A stretch of DNA of 64,000 nt. Source: Chloroflexi bacterium HGW-Chloroflexi-10 (GTDB lineage Bacteria; Chloroflexota; Anaerolineae; Anaerolineales; Anaerolineaceae). Where the stretch lies: positions 186,001 to 250,000 of the forward strand of contig PHBZ01000009.1 in NCBI GenBank assembly GCA_002840755.1, in the 5' to 3' direction. Under the pieces are notes generated by a model. That model was given only the letters and a program-made list of their open reading frames with translations. It did no database searches and had not been told where the DNA came from. The position numbers were made by a program, and so were the translations under genes. Within the stretch, counting starts at the first letter, position 1; each line of letters begins with the position of its first letter. Positions 1-9,057 of the stretch are shown piece after piece.

Positions 1-613
1 ATAAAACACCCAATGTCCAGTTATCAGTGATTTCATTATTCTGAACAATTGTATTGGCAATATTATTAGCAAACTGAATTCCGGTGCGATTATCTGAAAT
101 AATGTTATTCAGGATAGAGTTTCCCTGCGCATTATTGATATACACACCATTACGATTGTGGGTAACGGTACAATTTTGGAGCACTGCCCCCGTAATACCC
201 TGGCTAAAAATAACACCCTGACTTTTTACAGTGGAATTCCAATCAGTCAAGTTATTACCATCGCGGGAAATGGTAAAGCCTTCAACAATCACGCCGTTCG
301 CACCAATGACAAGGGTATTAGAACTGCCGGTTTTTGGCCCAACTATGAAGGTTATATCTCTGCCAGCACCGATTAAGGAGAGATTAGTTTTATTGATAAC
401 CACATCTTCAGTATATGTCCCTGCGGCTACATTAATGGTATCCCCAGGAGCGGCAGCTGTGATTGCTGCCTGAATGGTGGTGTAATCACAACCACTTGCA
501 CAAACGGTAATTGTTGCAGCATTCACAGTACCGTTGGGAATTGCAAATAAACCACCAGCGATTAAAATCGCTAATAATAGATAAATTGCTTTTGAAAAGA
601 ATTTTTTCTTCAT
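1..613 (-). CDS. secreted right-handed beta-helix repeat protein, 5' part only
   Basis: Open from an ATG at 613 to the window edge, so the C-terminus is missing. The first about 32 residues form a signal peptide (basic MKKKFFSK start, hydrophobic core, processing likely after VNA). Next comes the segment CASGCDYTTIQAAITAA, the usual opening of parallel beta-helix proteins of the pectate lyase/NosD-like superfamily. Beyond it are regularly spaced short rungs rich in N, I, V and G (IIVEGFTI, AVLQNCTV, SILNNIIS, TIVQNNEI types). The protein is presumably exported and acts outside the cell, for polysaccharide binding or cleavage or adhesion; no catalytic residue can be assigned. The Shine-Dalgarno is weak (GGGGA about 12 nt upstream). 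It sits downstream of a promoter, structured RNA and terminator at 780-1036, which suggests control by readthrough. Confidence 0.8.
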   Translation of the reverse strand, partial: MKKKFFSKAIYLLLAILIAGGLFAIPNGTVNAATITVCASGCDYTTIQAAITAAAPGDTINVAAGTYTEDVVINKTNLSLIGAGRDITFIVGPKTGSSNTLVIGANGVIVEGFTISRDGNNLTDWNSTVKSQGVIFSQGITGAVLQNCTVTHNRNGVYINNAQGNSILNNIISDNRTGIQFANNIANTIVQNNEITDNWTLGVL

Positions 614-677
614 TGCTTTCGAGTCCCCATAAGTCTTCAAATTATTTATTTTTCCAATAAGTCAACAGATATTGACC

Positions 678-728
678 TCATCGAAAGATCATCCCTGATC
701 GATCGAACCAGTAACAAAAACAAACCAT
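678..728 (-). CDS. possible 16-residue leader peptide upstream of the beta-helix gene
   Basis: An AGGAGGT ribosome-binding sequence (complement of 738-744) sits 9 nt before an ATG at 728 that opens a 16-codon frame ending in TGA at 678-680. This is the best ribosome site in the region, better than that of the beta-helix gene 65 nt downstream. The peptide contains several aromatic residues and two Cys in its first half. It could be a leader peptide coupled to the terminator just upstream, or a chance match. Only the SD and the frame support it. Confidence 0.25.
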   Translation of the reverse strand: MVCFCYWFDRSGMIFR

Positions 729-778
729 TTCCGTAAGACCTCCTTTGGTTAATTTCATTTAAATCCGATTCTTGAAAT

Positions 779-818
779 TAAAAAAATAAACCGACAGCAA
801 ATAAATTTACAGCCGGTT
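779..818 (-). terminator. intrinsic terminator inside the leader of the beta-helix gene
   Basis: On the minus strand a 30-nt hairpin at 818-789 (arms beginning AACCGGC and ending GTCGGTT, about 13 of 14 positions paired counting G-U, very short loop) is followed at once by TATTTTTTTAATTT. This is a canonical Rho-independent terminator. It lies about 165 nt upstream of the beta-helix start codon, so it ends a small RNA or acts as an attenuator. Confidence 0.7.
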
Positions 819-1001
819 GCACCACTGGCTCCACAATATACTTGGTGCCCACGTTACGCAGCAGAAGAATAAGCCAATAGACTTATACCCCTGCATACGC
901 GCGCATATTGTTTCTTCGCCGCATGCCCCTATATCAGTTGTACTAAATGGGTGTTCAGTCTGACCTTTACGGTCTGACCAGTAGAGAAATTTCTCCCTAT
1001 G
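780..1001 (-). ncRNA. candidate structured small RNA or attenuator leader of about 220 nt
   Basis: The segment is bounded by a good promoter (1008-1036) and an intrinsic terminator (779-818) in the same orientation, with no convincing protein frame between. On the minus strand it can form a hairpin at 926-893 (7 bp, one G-U), flanked by a purine internal loop (GGG opposite AGGGG) and an outer TATA/TATA helix (933-930 with 887-884). A second hairpin pairs GCACCA with TGGTGC (about 848 to 822). Near the 5' end, GGTCAGAC occurs twice 14 nt apart and GAGAAATTTCTC is palindromic. I could not match it to a riboswitch class I know (no GEMM, B12 box, TPP or SAM core), nor clearly to 6S RNA. It could be either a stand-alone RNA or a regulated leader. 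Confidence 0.4.
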
Positions 1002-1007
1002 TTTTTA

Positions 1008-1036
1008 ATCTTAACGTATTTTTTACGCAGAGTCAA
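1008..1036 (-). promoter_or_regulatory. sigma-70-type promoter for the leader RNA and beta-helix gene
   Basis: TTGACT (complement of 1031-1036), a 17-bp spacer, then TAAGAT (complement of 1008-1013). Predicted start is near 1001, giving a transcript that reaches the terminator at about 780. Confidence 0.6.
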
Positions 1037-1208
1037 CCCAAATTCGACCTTTTATAACCAAATACTAACTTTTAATACTTTTGTCATATCGAGTCAATGA
1101 TTGAATGTTTTTTGAAGATTATCAAAAAATCATGGCTTTCAGACCGCTGATACTTATTCGGATATTATTTATCTATATACAAAACATTATACATTCCTGA
1201 TAAGTCAT

Positions 1209-1237
1209 TTGAAAATCTCCTGACAAACCGGTATAGT
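1209..1237 (+). promoter_or_regulatory. sigma-70-type promoter of the fasciclin lipoprotein gene
   Basis: TTGAAA at 1209-1214, a 17-bp spacer, TATAGT at 1232-1237; start expected near 1244. Immediately downstream, three copies of [GA]TACAAA begin at 1236, 1247 and 1259, about one helical turn apart, which may be a regulator-binding array in the 5' UTR. Confidence 0.6.
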
Positions 1238-1280
1238 ACAAACATCGTACAAAACTATATACAAACTTTGTGAGGAAAAA

Positions 1281-3038
1281 ATGAAACACTTATCTGTATT
1301 CTCCCTTTTAGTGGTATTTGCTCTACTCCTGGCAGCCTGTGCTCCGGCAACACCAGCCGTTATGCCGGTAACCGGAAATGAAACACCTACACCAAAACCT
1401 GAATCCACCGCAGTGCCTACCGAGGCGCCGCAAACCATCGTAGATATCGCCGCAGCCGATGGCCGCTTTACCACGCTTGTGGCCGCTGTTCAGGCAGCTG
1501 ACTTAGCAACAACACTCAGCGGCGAAGGTCCGTTTACCGTTTTTGCCCCTACCGATGACGCCTTCGCAAAATTACCCGCGGGCACCGTAGAAGCCTTACT
1601 GGCAGACGTTGATACCCTAACCAGTATCCTGCTGTATCACGTGGTTTCAGGCACGGTTATGGCTGCCGATGTGGTGGAACTAACCAGCGCCGACACCGTA
1701 AATGGTTTACCGGTTGATATCAAAGTGATGGATGGCAAAGTTTTTATCAACGAAGCTGAAGTCATTATTACCGATATCGAAGCCAGCAATGGTGTCATTC
1801 ATGTGATCGATACCGTGATCCTGCCCCCGGCAGACATTGTGGATACAGCGATTGCCGATGGCCGCTTCACCACTTTGGTCACCGCTGTACAGGCAGCCGG
1901 CCTGGTTGAGACGCTCAAGGGCGAAGGTCCCTTCACCGTTTTTGCCCCCACCGATGAGGCTTTCGCTAAACTGCCTGCCGGCACAATCGATGCACTCCTG
2001 GCAGACCCAGAAGCCCTGGCAAATGTATTGCTCTACCATGTCGTCGCGGGTAAAGTGATGGCAGCCGATGTTGCCGAGGTAGAATATGCCCTTTCCGCTC
2101 AGGGCGCTCCAATTGATGTGCTGGTGAAAGACGGTAAAGTCTTTGTCAATAACGCCGAAGTGATCCTCACCGATATCAAAACCGCGAATGGTGTTATCCA
2201 TGTGATTGATACTGTCATCCTGCCCCCGGCTGATATTGTGGATACAGCGATTGCTGATGGCCGCTTCACCACACTCGTTGCCGCTGTTCAGGCAGCCGGC
2301 CTGGCAGATGCGTTGAAAGGTGAAGGCCCCTTAACTGTATTTGCCCCAACCGATGAGGCTTTTGCAAAGTTGCCCGCAGGAACCGTTGACGCCTTATTGG
2401 CCGACCCGGAAGCCTTAGCCAATATCCTGCTTTACCATGTTGCTGATGGCCGTTTGATGGCAGCCGATGTGGTTGCCAGTGAAAAAATAGAAACACTGCA
2501 AGGTAAATCCGCTTCAGTAACCGTGGACATGGGTAAAGCCATGCTGGATAATGCCGAAATCGTCATCACCGATATCCTGACTTCCAATGGTGTCATTCAT
2601 GTGATTGACAGCGTGATCCTGCCGCAAAATGATATTGTCGAAACAGCCGTCGCCGATGGCCGCTTCACCACCCTGGTGGCAGCGCTGCAAGCCGCTGATC
2701 TGGTTGAAACATTACAGGGAGAAGGCCCCTTCACAGTATTCGCTCCGACCGACGATGCCTTCAAAAAATTACCGGCAGGCACCGTGGAAACATTGCTCCA
2801 ACCGGAAAATCTGGAACAACTGACCAATATTCTGCTCTATCATGTCGTATCAGGAAAAGTGATGGCCGCTGATGTCGTCACACTCACCAGCGCCGGCACC
2901 GTTTTTGGGCAGGATGTAACGATCAAAGTCATGGATGGCAAAGTGTATATCAATGAAGCACAGGTCATTATCACCGACATCGAAACCTACAATGGTGTCA
3001 TCCATGTGATTGACAGCGTACTCTTGCCGCTGGAATAG
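1281..3038 (+). CDS. lipoprotein with four tandem fasciclin (FAS1) domains
   Basis: 585 residues. The start is set by GAGGA five bases before the ATG. A lipoprotein signal peptide ends in the lipobox LLAAC with Cys20 as the lipidated residue, followed by a Thr/Pro/Glu-rich linker to about residue 50. Four FAS1 domains follow at about 52-183, 184-315, 316-449 and 450-585, each with the H1 motif (DGRFTTLV..) and the H2 region (LLYHV, then NGVIHVID). The repeats are about 400 bp long and very similar at DNA level, notably 1820-1960 against 2220-2350, which points to recent tandem duplication or gene conversion. FAS1 proteins are surface adhesion proteins; this one should be anchored to the outer face of the membrane. 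It is the only clear plus-strand gene here and is monocistronic, with a promoter at 1209-1237 and a hairpin after it. Confidence 0.93.
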   Translation: MKHLSVFSLLVVFALLLAACAPATPAVMPVTGNETPTPKPESTAVPTEAPQTIVDIAAADGRFTTLVAAVQAADLATTLSGEGPFTVFAPTDDAFAKLPAGTVEALLADVDTLTSILLYHVVSGTVMAADVVELTSADTVNGLPVDIKVMDGKVFINEAEVIITDIEASNGVIHVIDTVILPPADIVDTAIADGRFTTLVTAVQAAGLVETLKGEGPFTVFAPTDEAFAKLPAGTIDALLADPEALANVLLYHVVAGKVMAADVAEVEYALSAQGAPIDVLVKDGKVFVNNAEVILTDIKTANGVIHVIDTVILPPADIVDTAIADGRFTTLVAAVQAAGLADALKGEGPLTVFAPTDEAFAKLPAGTVDALLADPEALANILLYHVADGRLMAADVVASEKIETLQGKSASVTVDMGKAMLDNAEIVITDILTSNGVIHVIDSVILPQNDIVETAVADGRFTTLVAALQAADLVETLQGEGPFTVFAPTDDAFKKLPAGTVETLLQPENLEQLTNILLYHVVSGKVMAADVVTLTSAGTVFGQDVTIKVMDGKVYINEAQVIITDIETYNGVIHVIDSVLLPLE

Positions 3039-3138
3039 CAAGCCCAAACGTTTATTGGTAGATTAGTGGTATCCGGGCAGGCTGTTCTAAGCCTGCCCTC
3101 TGCAATCATCTTCTCTCCTTCTGAGTACCAAATTTTTA

Positions 3139-3173
3139 AAAACATTACCGCCGGTAAACGGCGGTAATGTTTT
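3139..3173. terminator. bidirectional terminator hairpin after the FAS1 gene
   Basis: ACATTACCGCCG pairs with CGGCGGTAATGT around a GTAAA loop, with A-runs before and T-runs after. It therefore works as an intrinsic terminator for the plus-strand FAS1 gene and could also back up the nuo terminator on the other strand. Confidence 0.8.
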
Positions 3174-3185
3174 TAAACAGGACGA

Positions 3186-3217
3186 ATTAAAAAGGCGGCC
3201 TATAAATGGCCGCCTTT
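3186..3217 (-). terminator. intrinsic terminator of the nuo operon
   Basis: On the minus strand AAAGGCGGCC and GGCCGCCTTT form a perfect 10-bp stem with a 7-nt loop (3191-3217), followed by TTTTTAATTC. It lies about 22 nt past the nuoN stop codon. Confidence 0.85.
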
Positions 3218-3238
3218 GGTGAACAATACAGAATGGAA

Positions 3239-4610
3239 TTATTGCAACAACAAAACCGCTTGAGAAGCGAGTTCCAATAAGGCGCCAGGCACAAGGCTGA
3301 GCAAAACCACGGCCAGCGCGGTTACACCAATCACCAGGCTAACCCAGATATTGGGAGTTACCTTATTCTCACCTGGTTTCATGAACATATACACGATAAC
3401 ACGTAAATAGTAATAAGCTGAGACCACCGAAGTGAGCAAACCGATGATGGCCAGGGAGACATATCCGGCGTCCACGGCGTTGCGGAAAAGGTAGAACTTA
3501 CCCCAGAATCCCATTGTCAGCGGAACACCGGCAAAAGATAGCATAAAGACCAGCATGGCAGCACCCAGCCAGGGATGAGATTTCCCCAAACCGGCCAGAT
3601 CTTCCAGAAGCAGCCCTTTTGCATTTTCTTTTTCCACGGCAATGACCAATGCCCAGGCGCCAAAACTGGCGAGACCATACGCCACCAGATAAAACAGTGT
3701 AGCGGCGACCGTATTACTGACCACTTCACCATTGCCGTAAGCAACAAAGGCCATCAGCAAGTAACCGGCATGGGCAATAGATGAATACGCCAGAAGGCGT
3801 TTGAGATTGTTCTGCGCCAGGGCAACCACATTCCCTACCAGCATGGTTAATGCCGCCAGAACCCATAAAACCGGGGAAAATTTATCTCCCAGCGTGGGGA
3901 AGAGCACCAGGAAAACACGCAGCAATGCAGCAAAACCAGCCGCTTTGACCGCCACCGACATAAAGGCTGTGATAGGGGTGGGCGCGCCCTGGTAGACATC
4001 CGGTGTCCACATCTGGAAAGGCACCGCAGCCACCTTGAAGCCAAAACCCACCAGGAGCAAGGCTGCGCCAACCACAAACAGAACCGGGTTAGCCATACCA
4101 CCATTCAGGGCGCCTACAATTCCGCTGAAATCAATATGCCCGGTAGCGCCAAAGATCAGAGCAATACCGTACAATACGAAACCGGAGGCAAATGTTCCCA
4201 GCAGGAAATACTTGAGCGCGGCTTCTTCCGAATCGAGGCGGGGACGGGCAAAACCGACGAGAATATAGAGGGGAATAGAGAGCAATTCCAATGAGATCAC
4301 CCCGCTCAATTTTCATGCGTTTCAGGTAATCATACGCGAGAGCCACGGCAGCAATGCCGCAGGCCAGGAAAAGTACCTGCAGAAAAGTAGCAAACCCATC
4401 GTGCACAACCATATCGTTGAAGCCTGTGGTATAGGCTCCATTCAAAGCCAGGTTGGTACCCATTGCGGCTGCCAGCCCAACTACAGCCAGCAGAGCCGTG
4501 ATGCCTTTGCGCTCGCGTGGGACCCACAAATCAATCAGCAGCAGGAGCACGCCCCAGCCAACGACAATCAGAACAGGTAAGATGGAAAGGATATCATTCA
4601 TTTGGATCAT
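3239..4610 (-). pseudogene. nuoN: NADH-quinone oxidoreductase subunit N, disrupted by internal deletion with frame change
   Basis: NuoN is a proton-pumping, antiporter-like membrane subunit of complex I. The 5' part (4610 to about 4300) encodes a normal NuoN start, ending at LKRMKIERG. The 3' part (about 4298 to 3239), in another frame, resumes at VISLELLSIPLYILVGF and runs to a normal C-terminus with the antiporter-family Lys/His helices. Between these two motifs NuoN proteins normally have about 25-30 residues, including a transmembrane helix (the LL..GMMLM..A.DL..LFL stretch). These are absent, and the reading frame shifts, so the missing length must be 2 modulo 3 (for example 80, 83 or 86 bases). 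A simple frameshift would not explain the missing helix. The start is taken at the ATG at 4610, preceded by GGAG at 7-nt spacing. Either the gene is truly broken in this genome or the assembly lost about 83 bases at 4295-4304; the intact state of the other 13 genes makes the second explanation attractive. Confidence 0.85.
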
Positions 4611-4622
4611 AAACACGCTCCA

Positions 4623-6128
4623 CTAGTGAATTACCATCGCAGCCGTTTGCACCAACTGTACCAGTTGTTCCACTGCCGGGTTGATCAGGTCGAAGAAAGG
4701 TTTGGGATAAATCCCAATCCAGAAAATCATTGCCACCAACGGCACCAGGGCTACCAGTTCACGCAGGCTTAAATCTGCCAACTTGCGGTTTTCCTCGTGT
4801 GTCACCGGTCCCAAAAACATCTTTTCAAACATCTTCAAAAGATAGACTGCCGCTAAAATCACGCCCAGTGTTGCCAAACCGGCAAACCAGGGTGTAAGCA
4901 AAGCCTCAGAACCAAAAGCACCTACCAGGATAGTGAACTCACCTACAAAACCATTCAGGCCGGGCAGCCCCATTGAAGAAAGGGTGACCACCAGGGCTAA
5001 ACCGGCATAAACCGGCATCACCTTCCACAAACCGCCAAACTGATCCAGTTCGCGGGTATGGCGGCGTTCGTAAATGAAGCCAACCAGAAGAAAGAGCGCG
5101 CCTGTAGACAGACCGTGGTTAACCATCTGCAAGATACCACCCGAGAGACCCTGCGCATTGAGTGCAAAAATACCCAGCATAACAAAGCCCAGATGCGCCA
5201 CCGAAGAGTAAGCCACCAGTTTCTTAGCGTCTTTTTGCGCAAAGGCCACCGCTCCACCGTATAGAATGCCGATGACAGCCAGAACCGCCATGTATGGCGC
5301 GGCCTTGAGGCTGGACTCGGGGAAGAGCGGCAAATTAAAACGCAGGAAACCGTAAGCGCCCATTTTCAACAGCACACCGGCCAGGATAATAGAGCCAGCA
5401 GTTGGCGCTTCTACGTGCGCATCCGGCAGCCAGGTATGCAGCGGGAAGACCGGCACTTTGATGGCAAAAGCCAGCGCAAACGCCAGGAAAAGCAGCATCT
5501 GCGCCCCGGCATAGGCACCGCGATTGGCCATCAACTCTGGTTGGGAGAAACTGCCGGCCTGTAACCCCAGGTAAAGGATCGCCAGGAGCATCAACACGGA
5601 ACCTGCCATGGTGAAGAGGAAGAATTTAACAGCAGCATAAACGCGCTTTTTTCCACCCCACACGCCAATCAGGAAGTACATGGGGATGAGCGTGAATTCC
5701 CAGAAGATGTAAAACAATACCAGGTCGAGCGCTAAAAAGACACCCAGCATACCCACTTCCAATAAGAGGAAGAAGAGCATAAAACCTTTTACCTGCTCCT
5801 CTACGGCTTTCCAGGTAGAAAGAATAGAGATTGGCGTCAGAAAAGTAGTTAAAAGCACCATCAAAATGCTCAACCCATCCACACCCATATAGAATTGGAT
5901 GGTGACACCGGCCAGTTTCAGCCAGGGTAGTTGAACCGCCATCTGGGTGGCCCGGGTTGGGTCAAACTGCGCCAGTACCCACAGGGACAGCCCAAAGGTT
6001 ATCAAAGAAGTCACCAGGGCTGTCCAGCGAATAGCGTTTTTTTGCTGAGCGTTGAGCAGTATGAGAACCAACACGCCAACCAGCGGGAAAAAGGTCATCA
6101 GCACCAGGGGATTGATCCCAAATTCCAT
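4623..6128 (-). CDS. nuoM: NADH-quinone oxidoreductase subunit M
   Basis: 501 residues, the usual length for the family. It is an antiporter-like proton channel subunit of the complex I membrane arm, with about 14 hydrophobic helices. Recognisable marks include the Glu-containing helix in LLLEVGMLGVFLALDLVLFYIFWE, split by family convention into LLEVGML and FYIFWE, and the PLHTWLPDAHVEAPTAGS signature near residue 225. An AGGATAGG ribosome site precedes the ATG. The gene lies 12 nt upstream of nuoN and about 77 nt after nuoL. Confidence 0.97.
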   Translation of the reverse strand: MEFGINPLVLMTFFPLVGVLVLILLNAQQKNAIRWTALVTSLITFGLSLWVLAQFDPTRATQMAVQLPWLKLAGVTIQFYMGVDGLSILMVLLTTFLTPISILSTWKAVEEQVKGFMLFFLLLEVGMLGVFLALDLVLFYIFWEFTLIPMYFLIGVWGGKKRVYAAVKFFLFTMAGSVLMLLAILYLGLQAGSFSQPELMANRGAYAGAQMLLFLAFALAFAIKVPVFPLHTWLPDAHVEAPTAGSIILAGVLLKMGAYGFLRFNLPLFPESSLKAAPYMAVLAVIGILYGGAVAFAQKDAKKLVAYSSVAHLGFVMLGIFALNAQGLSGGILQMVNHGLSTGALFLLVGFIYERRHTRELDQFGGLWKVMPVYAGLALVVTLSSMGLPGLNGFVGEFTILVGAFGSEALLTPWFAGLATLGVILAAVYLLKMFEKMFLGPVTHEENRKLADLSLRELVALVPLVAMIFWIGIYPKPFFDLINPAVEQLVQLVQTAAMVIH

Positions 6129-6205
6129 AACCTATCCTCAATCATTCATTTCGTTTCGGATACCCAATCACCAGTATTGGTGTAAACGACACAATCAGGC
6201 CCGGA

Positions 6206-8188
6206 TTAATTAATTAATAAATAAGCCAGGATTAAGACCACACCCGCCACAATGACCAGGGCGTAAGAACGGGTAAAGCCGTTCTGCAACCGGCGTAACC
6301 AGGTGGCACCATTGTTCACCAGGGACGCCATACCATTGATAGAGCCATCAATCACACCCTGATCCACCGGATTGGCAAAGAAATCTGCCAGACGGGTATA
6401 AGGCGCAATGATCAACCAGTTGTAGAACTCATCCACACGGAATTTTTGATTCATGATGCGGAAAAGACTACCCAATGTTTTCGACAACGGGTCGGCTGTT
6501 TTGGCATTGGCCAATGGGGTGCGACCATACAGGACATAGGCAATCGCAATTCCCACCAGCGCTACCAACAGGGAACCGCCGGCCACCAGCGGCAGGAATT
6601 CGGCCGGGTGTTGGATTTCCAGCGTGTGCTCCAGCCAGTGTTCCAGTGTGTGCAAGCCAGGGAAATTCAAGCCGCCGCCTAAAGCTGCCAGCGCTGCCAG
6701 GATCATCAGCGGAATAGTTACCAGCAGGCTGCTTTCTTTGGCATGTTTGGCGGCATCGGTACGCGCTTCGCCAAAGAAGACCATCAATACCTGACGTCCC
6801 ATATAAAAGGCTGTTAGAAAGGCCGCCGAGAGCAGGATAATGAAGATGGGTAAATTGTTCTGGCTGGCCGCAACGAGAATCTCATCCTTCGAGAAGAAAC
6901 CGGCCAGCGGAGCAATCCCAGCTAAAGCCAGTGCGCCGATCAGATAAACGACAAAGGTCACCGGCATCTTTTTACGCAGCGCGCCCATGTTGCGCATGTC
7001 CTGGGGATCTTCATGGTGACCATTCTTGCTTTTGTGTCCGTTCTCCAGGCCATGTTCCATGCCCAGAATAACCGAACCGGCAGAGAGGAACAGCAGCGCC
7101 TTAAAGAACGCGTGGGTTACCAGATGGAACATGGCCGCCACTTCAGCGCCAAGCCCAACTGCGGCCACCATAAATCCCAACTGACTGATGGTGGAATAGG
7201 CCAATACTTTTTTGATATCAAACTGCGCTACGGCTATCAGCGCGGCAAATATTGCCGTAAGTGCACCCACCCAGGCAACCACACTTTGCGCGGCAGGCGC
7301 GGCGGCATATAAGGCCTGGGAACGGGTCATCAGGTAAACGCCGGCTGTCACCATTGTGGCCGCATGGATCAGCGCCGAAACCGGCGTGGGGCCGGCCATG
7401 GCATCCGGAAGCCAGATATACAAAGGAATCTGCGCCGATTTACCGGCTACACCCAACAGCATGAAGAGGGTAATCGCCAGCAGCACACCCGGTTGGGCAG
7501 CGGCCATCGCAGGTACCTGCTCAAAGACTTCGATGAAATTGAGTGTGCCAAACTGCCAGAAGATAAGGAAAATGGCAATTAGCAGACCAAAATCACCCAC
7601 CCGGTTGACAGTAAAGGCTTTCTTGGCTGCGCGGGCATTGCCCAGGCCGCCTTCGCCTTTTTCAAACCAGAAGCCAATTAACAAATAAGAACAAAGGCCA
7701 ACCCCTTCCCAGCCTACAAACAGCATTAAGAAGTTATCCGCCGAGACCAGGATCATCATCGCGGCAATAAACAGGTTAAGGAAGATAAAGAAACGCCGGA
7801 AGCGCTTGGGGTCACCCTGATGACGCACATCTTCATGCATGTACCCGATTGAATAGATATGGATCAGGGTACCAACACCACTGACCACCAGCATCATCGT
7901 CACTGAGAGGGTATCGACACGGAAAGCCCAATCCAGGTTTAAACTACCCACCGAAATCCAATTGAAAAGGGGTACCACTACGGCTTCGTGGTCGCGTCCC
8001 AGGGCCAGCATGAGCAGCGCCGAAACAACAAATGAGCCGCCGGCAGCCAGGCTGGCTACAGCGCCAATTCCTTTTTCACCCAGATATTTTCCCAGCAGCC
8101 AATTGAGCAAAATGCCAACCAGCGGCAGGAAAACCACCCAGGGTACCAACCGGAAAGTGGGGTCTGTGATAATTTCGCTTAACATCAT
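6206..8188 (-). CDS. nuoL: NADH-quinone oxidoreductase subunit L
   Basis: 660 residues, the normal length of this largest antiporter-like subunit of complex I; it includes the long C-terminal lateral and anchoring helix region. Signatures visible: LFVGWEGVGLCSYLLIGFW (helix with the key Glu), IPLYIWLPDAMAGPTPVSAL, and the HAATMVTAGVYL motif. A hydrophilic His/Lys/Asp-rich loop (about residues 375-395) precedes KKMPVTF. Two in-frame ATGs open the gene (8188 and 8185); either can be used with the upstream AAAGGGGTAGGG. The start follows the nuoK stop by 5 nt. Confidence 0.97.
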   Translation of the reverse strand: MMLSEIITDPTFRLVPWVVFLPLVGILLNWLLGKYLGEKGIGAVASLAAGGSFVVSALLMLALGRDHEAVVVPLFNWISVGSLNLDWAFRVDTLSVTMMLVVSGVGTLIHIYSIGYMHEDVRHQGDPKRFRRFFIFLNLFIAAMMILVSADNFLMLFVGWEGVGLCSYLLIGFWFEKGEGGLGNARAAKKAFTVNRVGDFGLLIAIFLIFWQFGTLNFIEVFEQVPAMAAAQPGVLLAITLFMLLGVAGKSAQIPLYIWLPDAMAGPTPVSALIHAATMVTAGVYLMTRSQALYAAAPAAQSVVAWVGALTAIFAALIAVAQFDIKKVLAYSTISQLGFMVAAVGLGAEVAAMFHLVTHAFFKALLFLSAGSVILGMEHGLENGHKSKNGHHEDPQDMRNMGALRKKMPVTFVVYLIGALALAGIAPLAGFFSKDEILVAASQNNLPIFIILLSAAFLTAFYMGRQVLMVFFGEARTDAAKHAKESSLLVTIPLMILAALAALGGGLNFPGLHTLEHWLEHTLEIQHPAEFLPLVAGGSLLVALVGIAIAYVLYGRTPLANAKTADPLSKTLGSLFRIMNQKFRVDEFYNWLIIAPYTRLADFFANPVDQGVIDGSINGMASLVNNGATWLRRLQNGFTRSYALVIVAGVVLILAYLLIN

Positions 8189-8193
8189 AGGCC

Positions 8194-8493
8194 CTACCCC
8201 TTTAAACTGCTCATCTGATCAATATCGATGCTGTGTTTGCTGCGGAAAATCGCAACCATCAATGCCAAACCCACAGCAACTTCGGCAGCGGCAACTGCCA
8301 TGACAAAAAACACGAAAATCTGGCCGGTGAGCAGCTCATAATAACTGGCAAATGAAACAAAAGCCAGGTTGGCTGCATTAAACATCAGTTCCAGAGACAT
8401 AAAGATCACCAGGGCATTACGGCGTGTCAATACCCCCAAAACCCCCAGGGTAAACAGAACAGCAGATAATGCCAGAAAATAACTGAGTGGCAT
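8194..8493 (-). CDS. nuoK: NADH-quinone oxidoreductase subunit K
   Basis: 99 residues, the standard length. Three transmembrane helices, with the conserved membrane Glu in [17 protein letters not shown] and the second in [12 protein letters not shown]; both Glu residues belong to the proton-transfer axis. A GGGAGG ribosome site is 3-4 nt before the ATG. It sits between nuoJ (11 nt) and nuoL (5 nt). Confidence 0.97.
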   Translation of the reverse strand: MPLSYFLALSAVLFTLGVLGVLTRRNALVIFMSLELMFNAANLAFVSFASYYELLTGQIFVFFVMAVAAAEVAVGLALMVAIFRSKHSIDIDQMSSLKG

Positions 8494-8504
8494 ACAACCT
8501 CCCT

Positions 8505-9044
8505 TTATTCCTTGCCCTGCGGCAAATAATTGGCAACTTTCTTTTCCGGTTTGGTCAAAATAATTGCACCAACCGTAGCCGAAAGCAAAATAATCCCAAT
8601 AATCTCCAATGGAAGCAAATACTGGGTGAACATCGTCACACCAATATTATGAGGACTTCCAAATTCCAGAGATACCTCCGCTATTGGCCCCACCACCTGG
8701 TTGCGGAATACGAGGAACAAAACAACCTCCACCACAAAGATCAGGGCCATGATCATGGCAGCTGTACGATGTCCTTTGAGCGGTTCTTTTCCAGGCAGCA
8801 TTTCTGCGCCCAGTAAGGTGATCACAAACAAGAACAAAACCATGATCGCCCCGGCATATACCGTAATCTGGGTTAGCGCCAGGAAAGGCGCGCCCAAAGC
8901 CAGGTACAAAATGGCCACCGTGGCGAAATTCAGCACCAACATCAACGCCGCATAGATCGCATTGCGATTCACCAGCATACCAACCGCTGTTGTCACAGCA
9001 ACCACTGCCAGGAAAGCGTAAAAAATAATTCCTATAACCGGCAT
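8505..9044 (-). CDS. nuoJ: NADH-quinone oxidoreductase subunit J
   Basis: 179 residues with five predicted transmembrane helices. The conserved glycine/tyrosine region [19 protein letters not shown] identifies NuoJ, whose third helix contains the pi-bulge that moves during the complex I cycle. The start is placed at the ATG at 9044, preceded by AAGGGAGAG; an upstream in-frame extension would overlap nuoI and add a hydrophilic Arg-rich stretch not found in the family. Confidence 0.95.
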   Translation of the reverse strand: MPVIGIIFYAFLAVVAVTTAVGMLVNRNAIYAALMLVLNFATVAILYLALGAPFLALTQITVYAGAIMVLFLFVITLLGAEMLPGKEPLKGHRTAAMIMALIFVVEVVLFLVFRNQVVGPIAEVSLEFGSPHNIGVTMFTQYLLPLEIIGIILLSATVGAIILTKPEKKVANYLPQGKE

Positions 9045-9057
9045 AATCTCTCCCTTC

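Noticed and set aside
819-1001. Cobalamin or c-di-GMP riboswitch
   Set aside because: GGTGCAACCGGCTGTAA is partly reminiscent of B12 leaders, but there is no B12 box; GEMM core elements are absent.
1707-2201. Long minus-strand frames inside the FAS1 gene
   Set aside because: They are the antisense of the tandem FAS1 repeats, lack ribosome sites, and repeat with the same period as the coding strand.
4131-4309. Programmed frameshift as an explanation for split nuoN
   Set aside because: The two halves do not abut: a whole transmembrane segment present in NuoN proteins is missing, so a ribosomal shift could not yield a normal protein.
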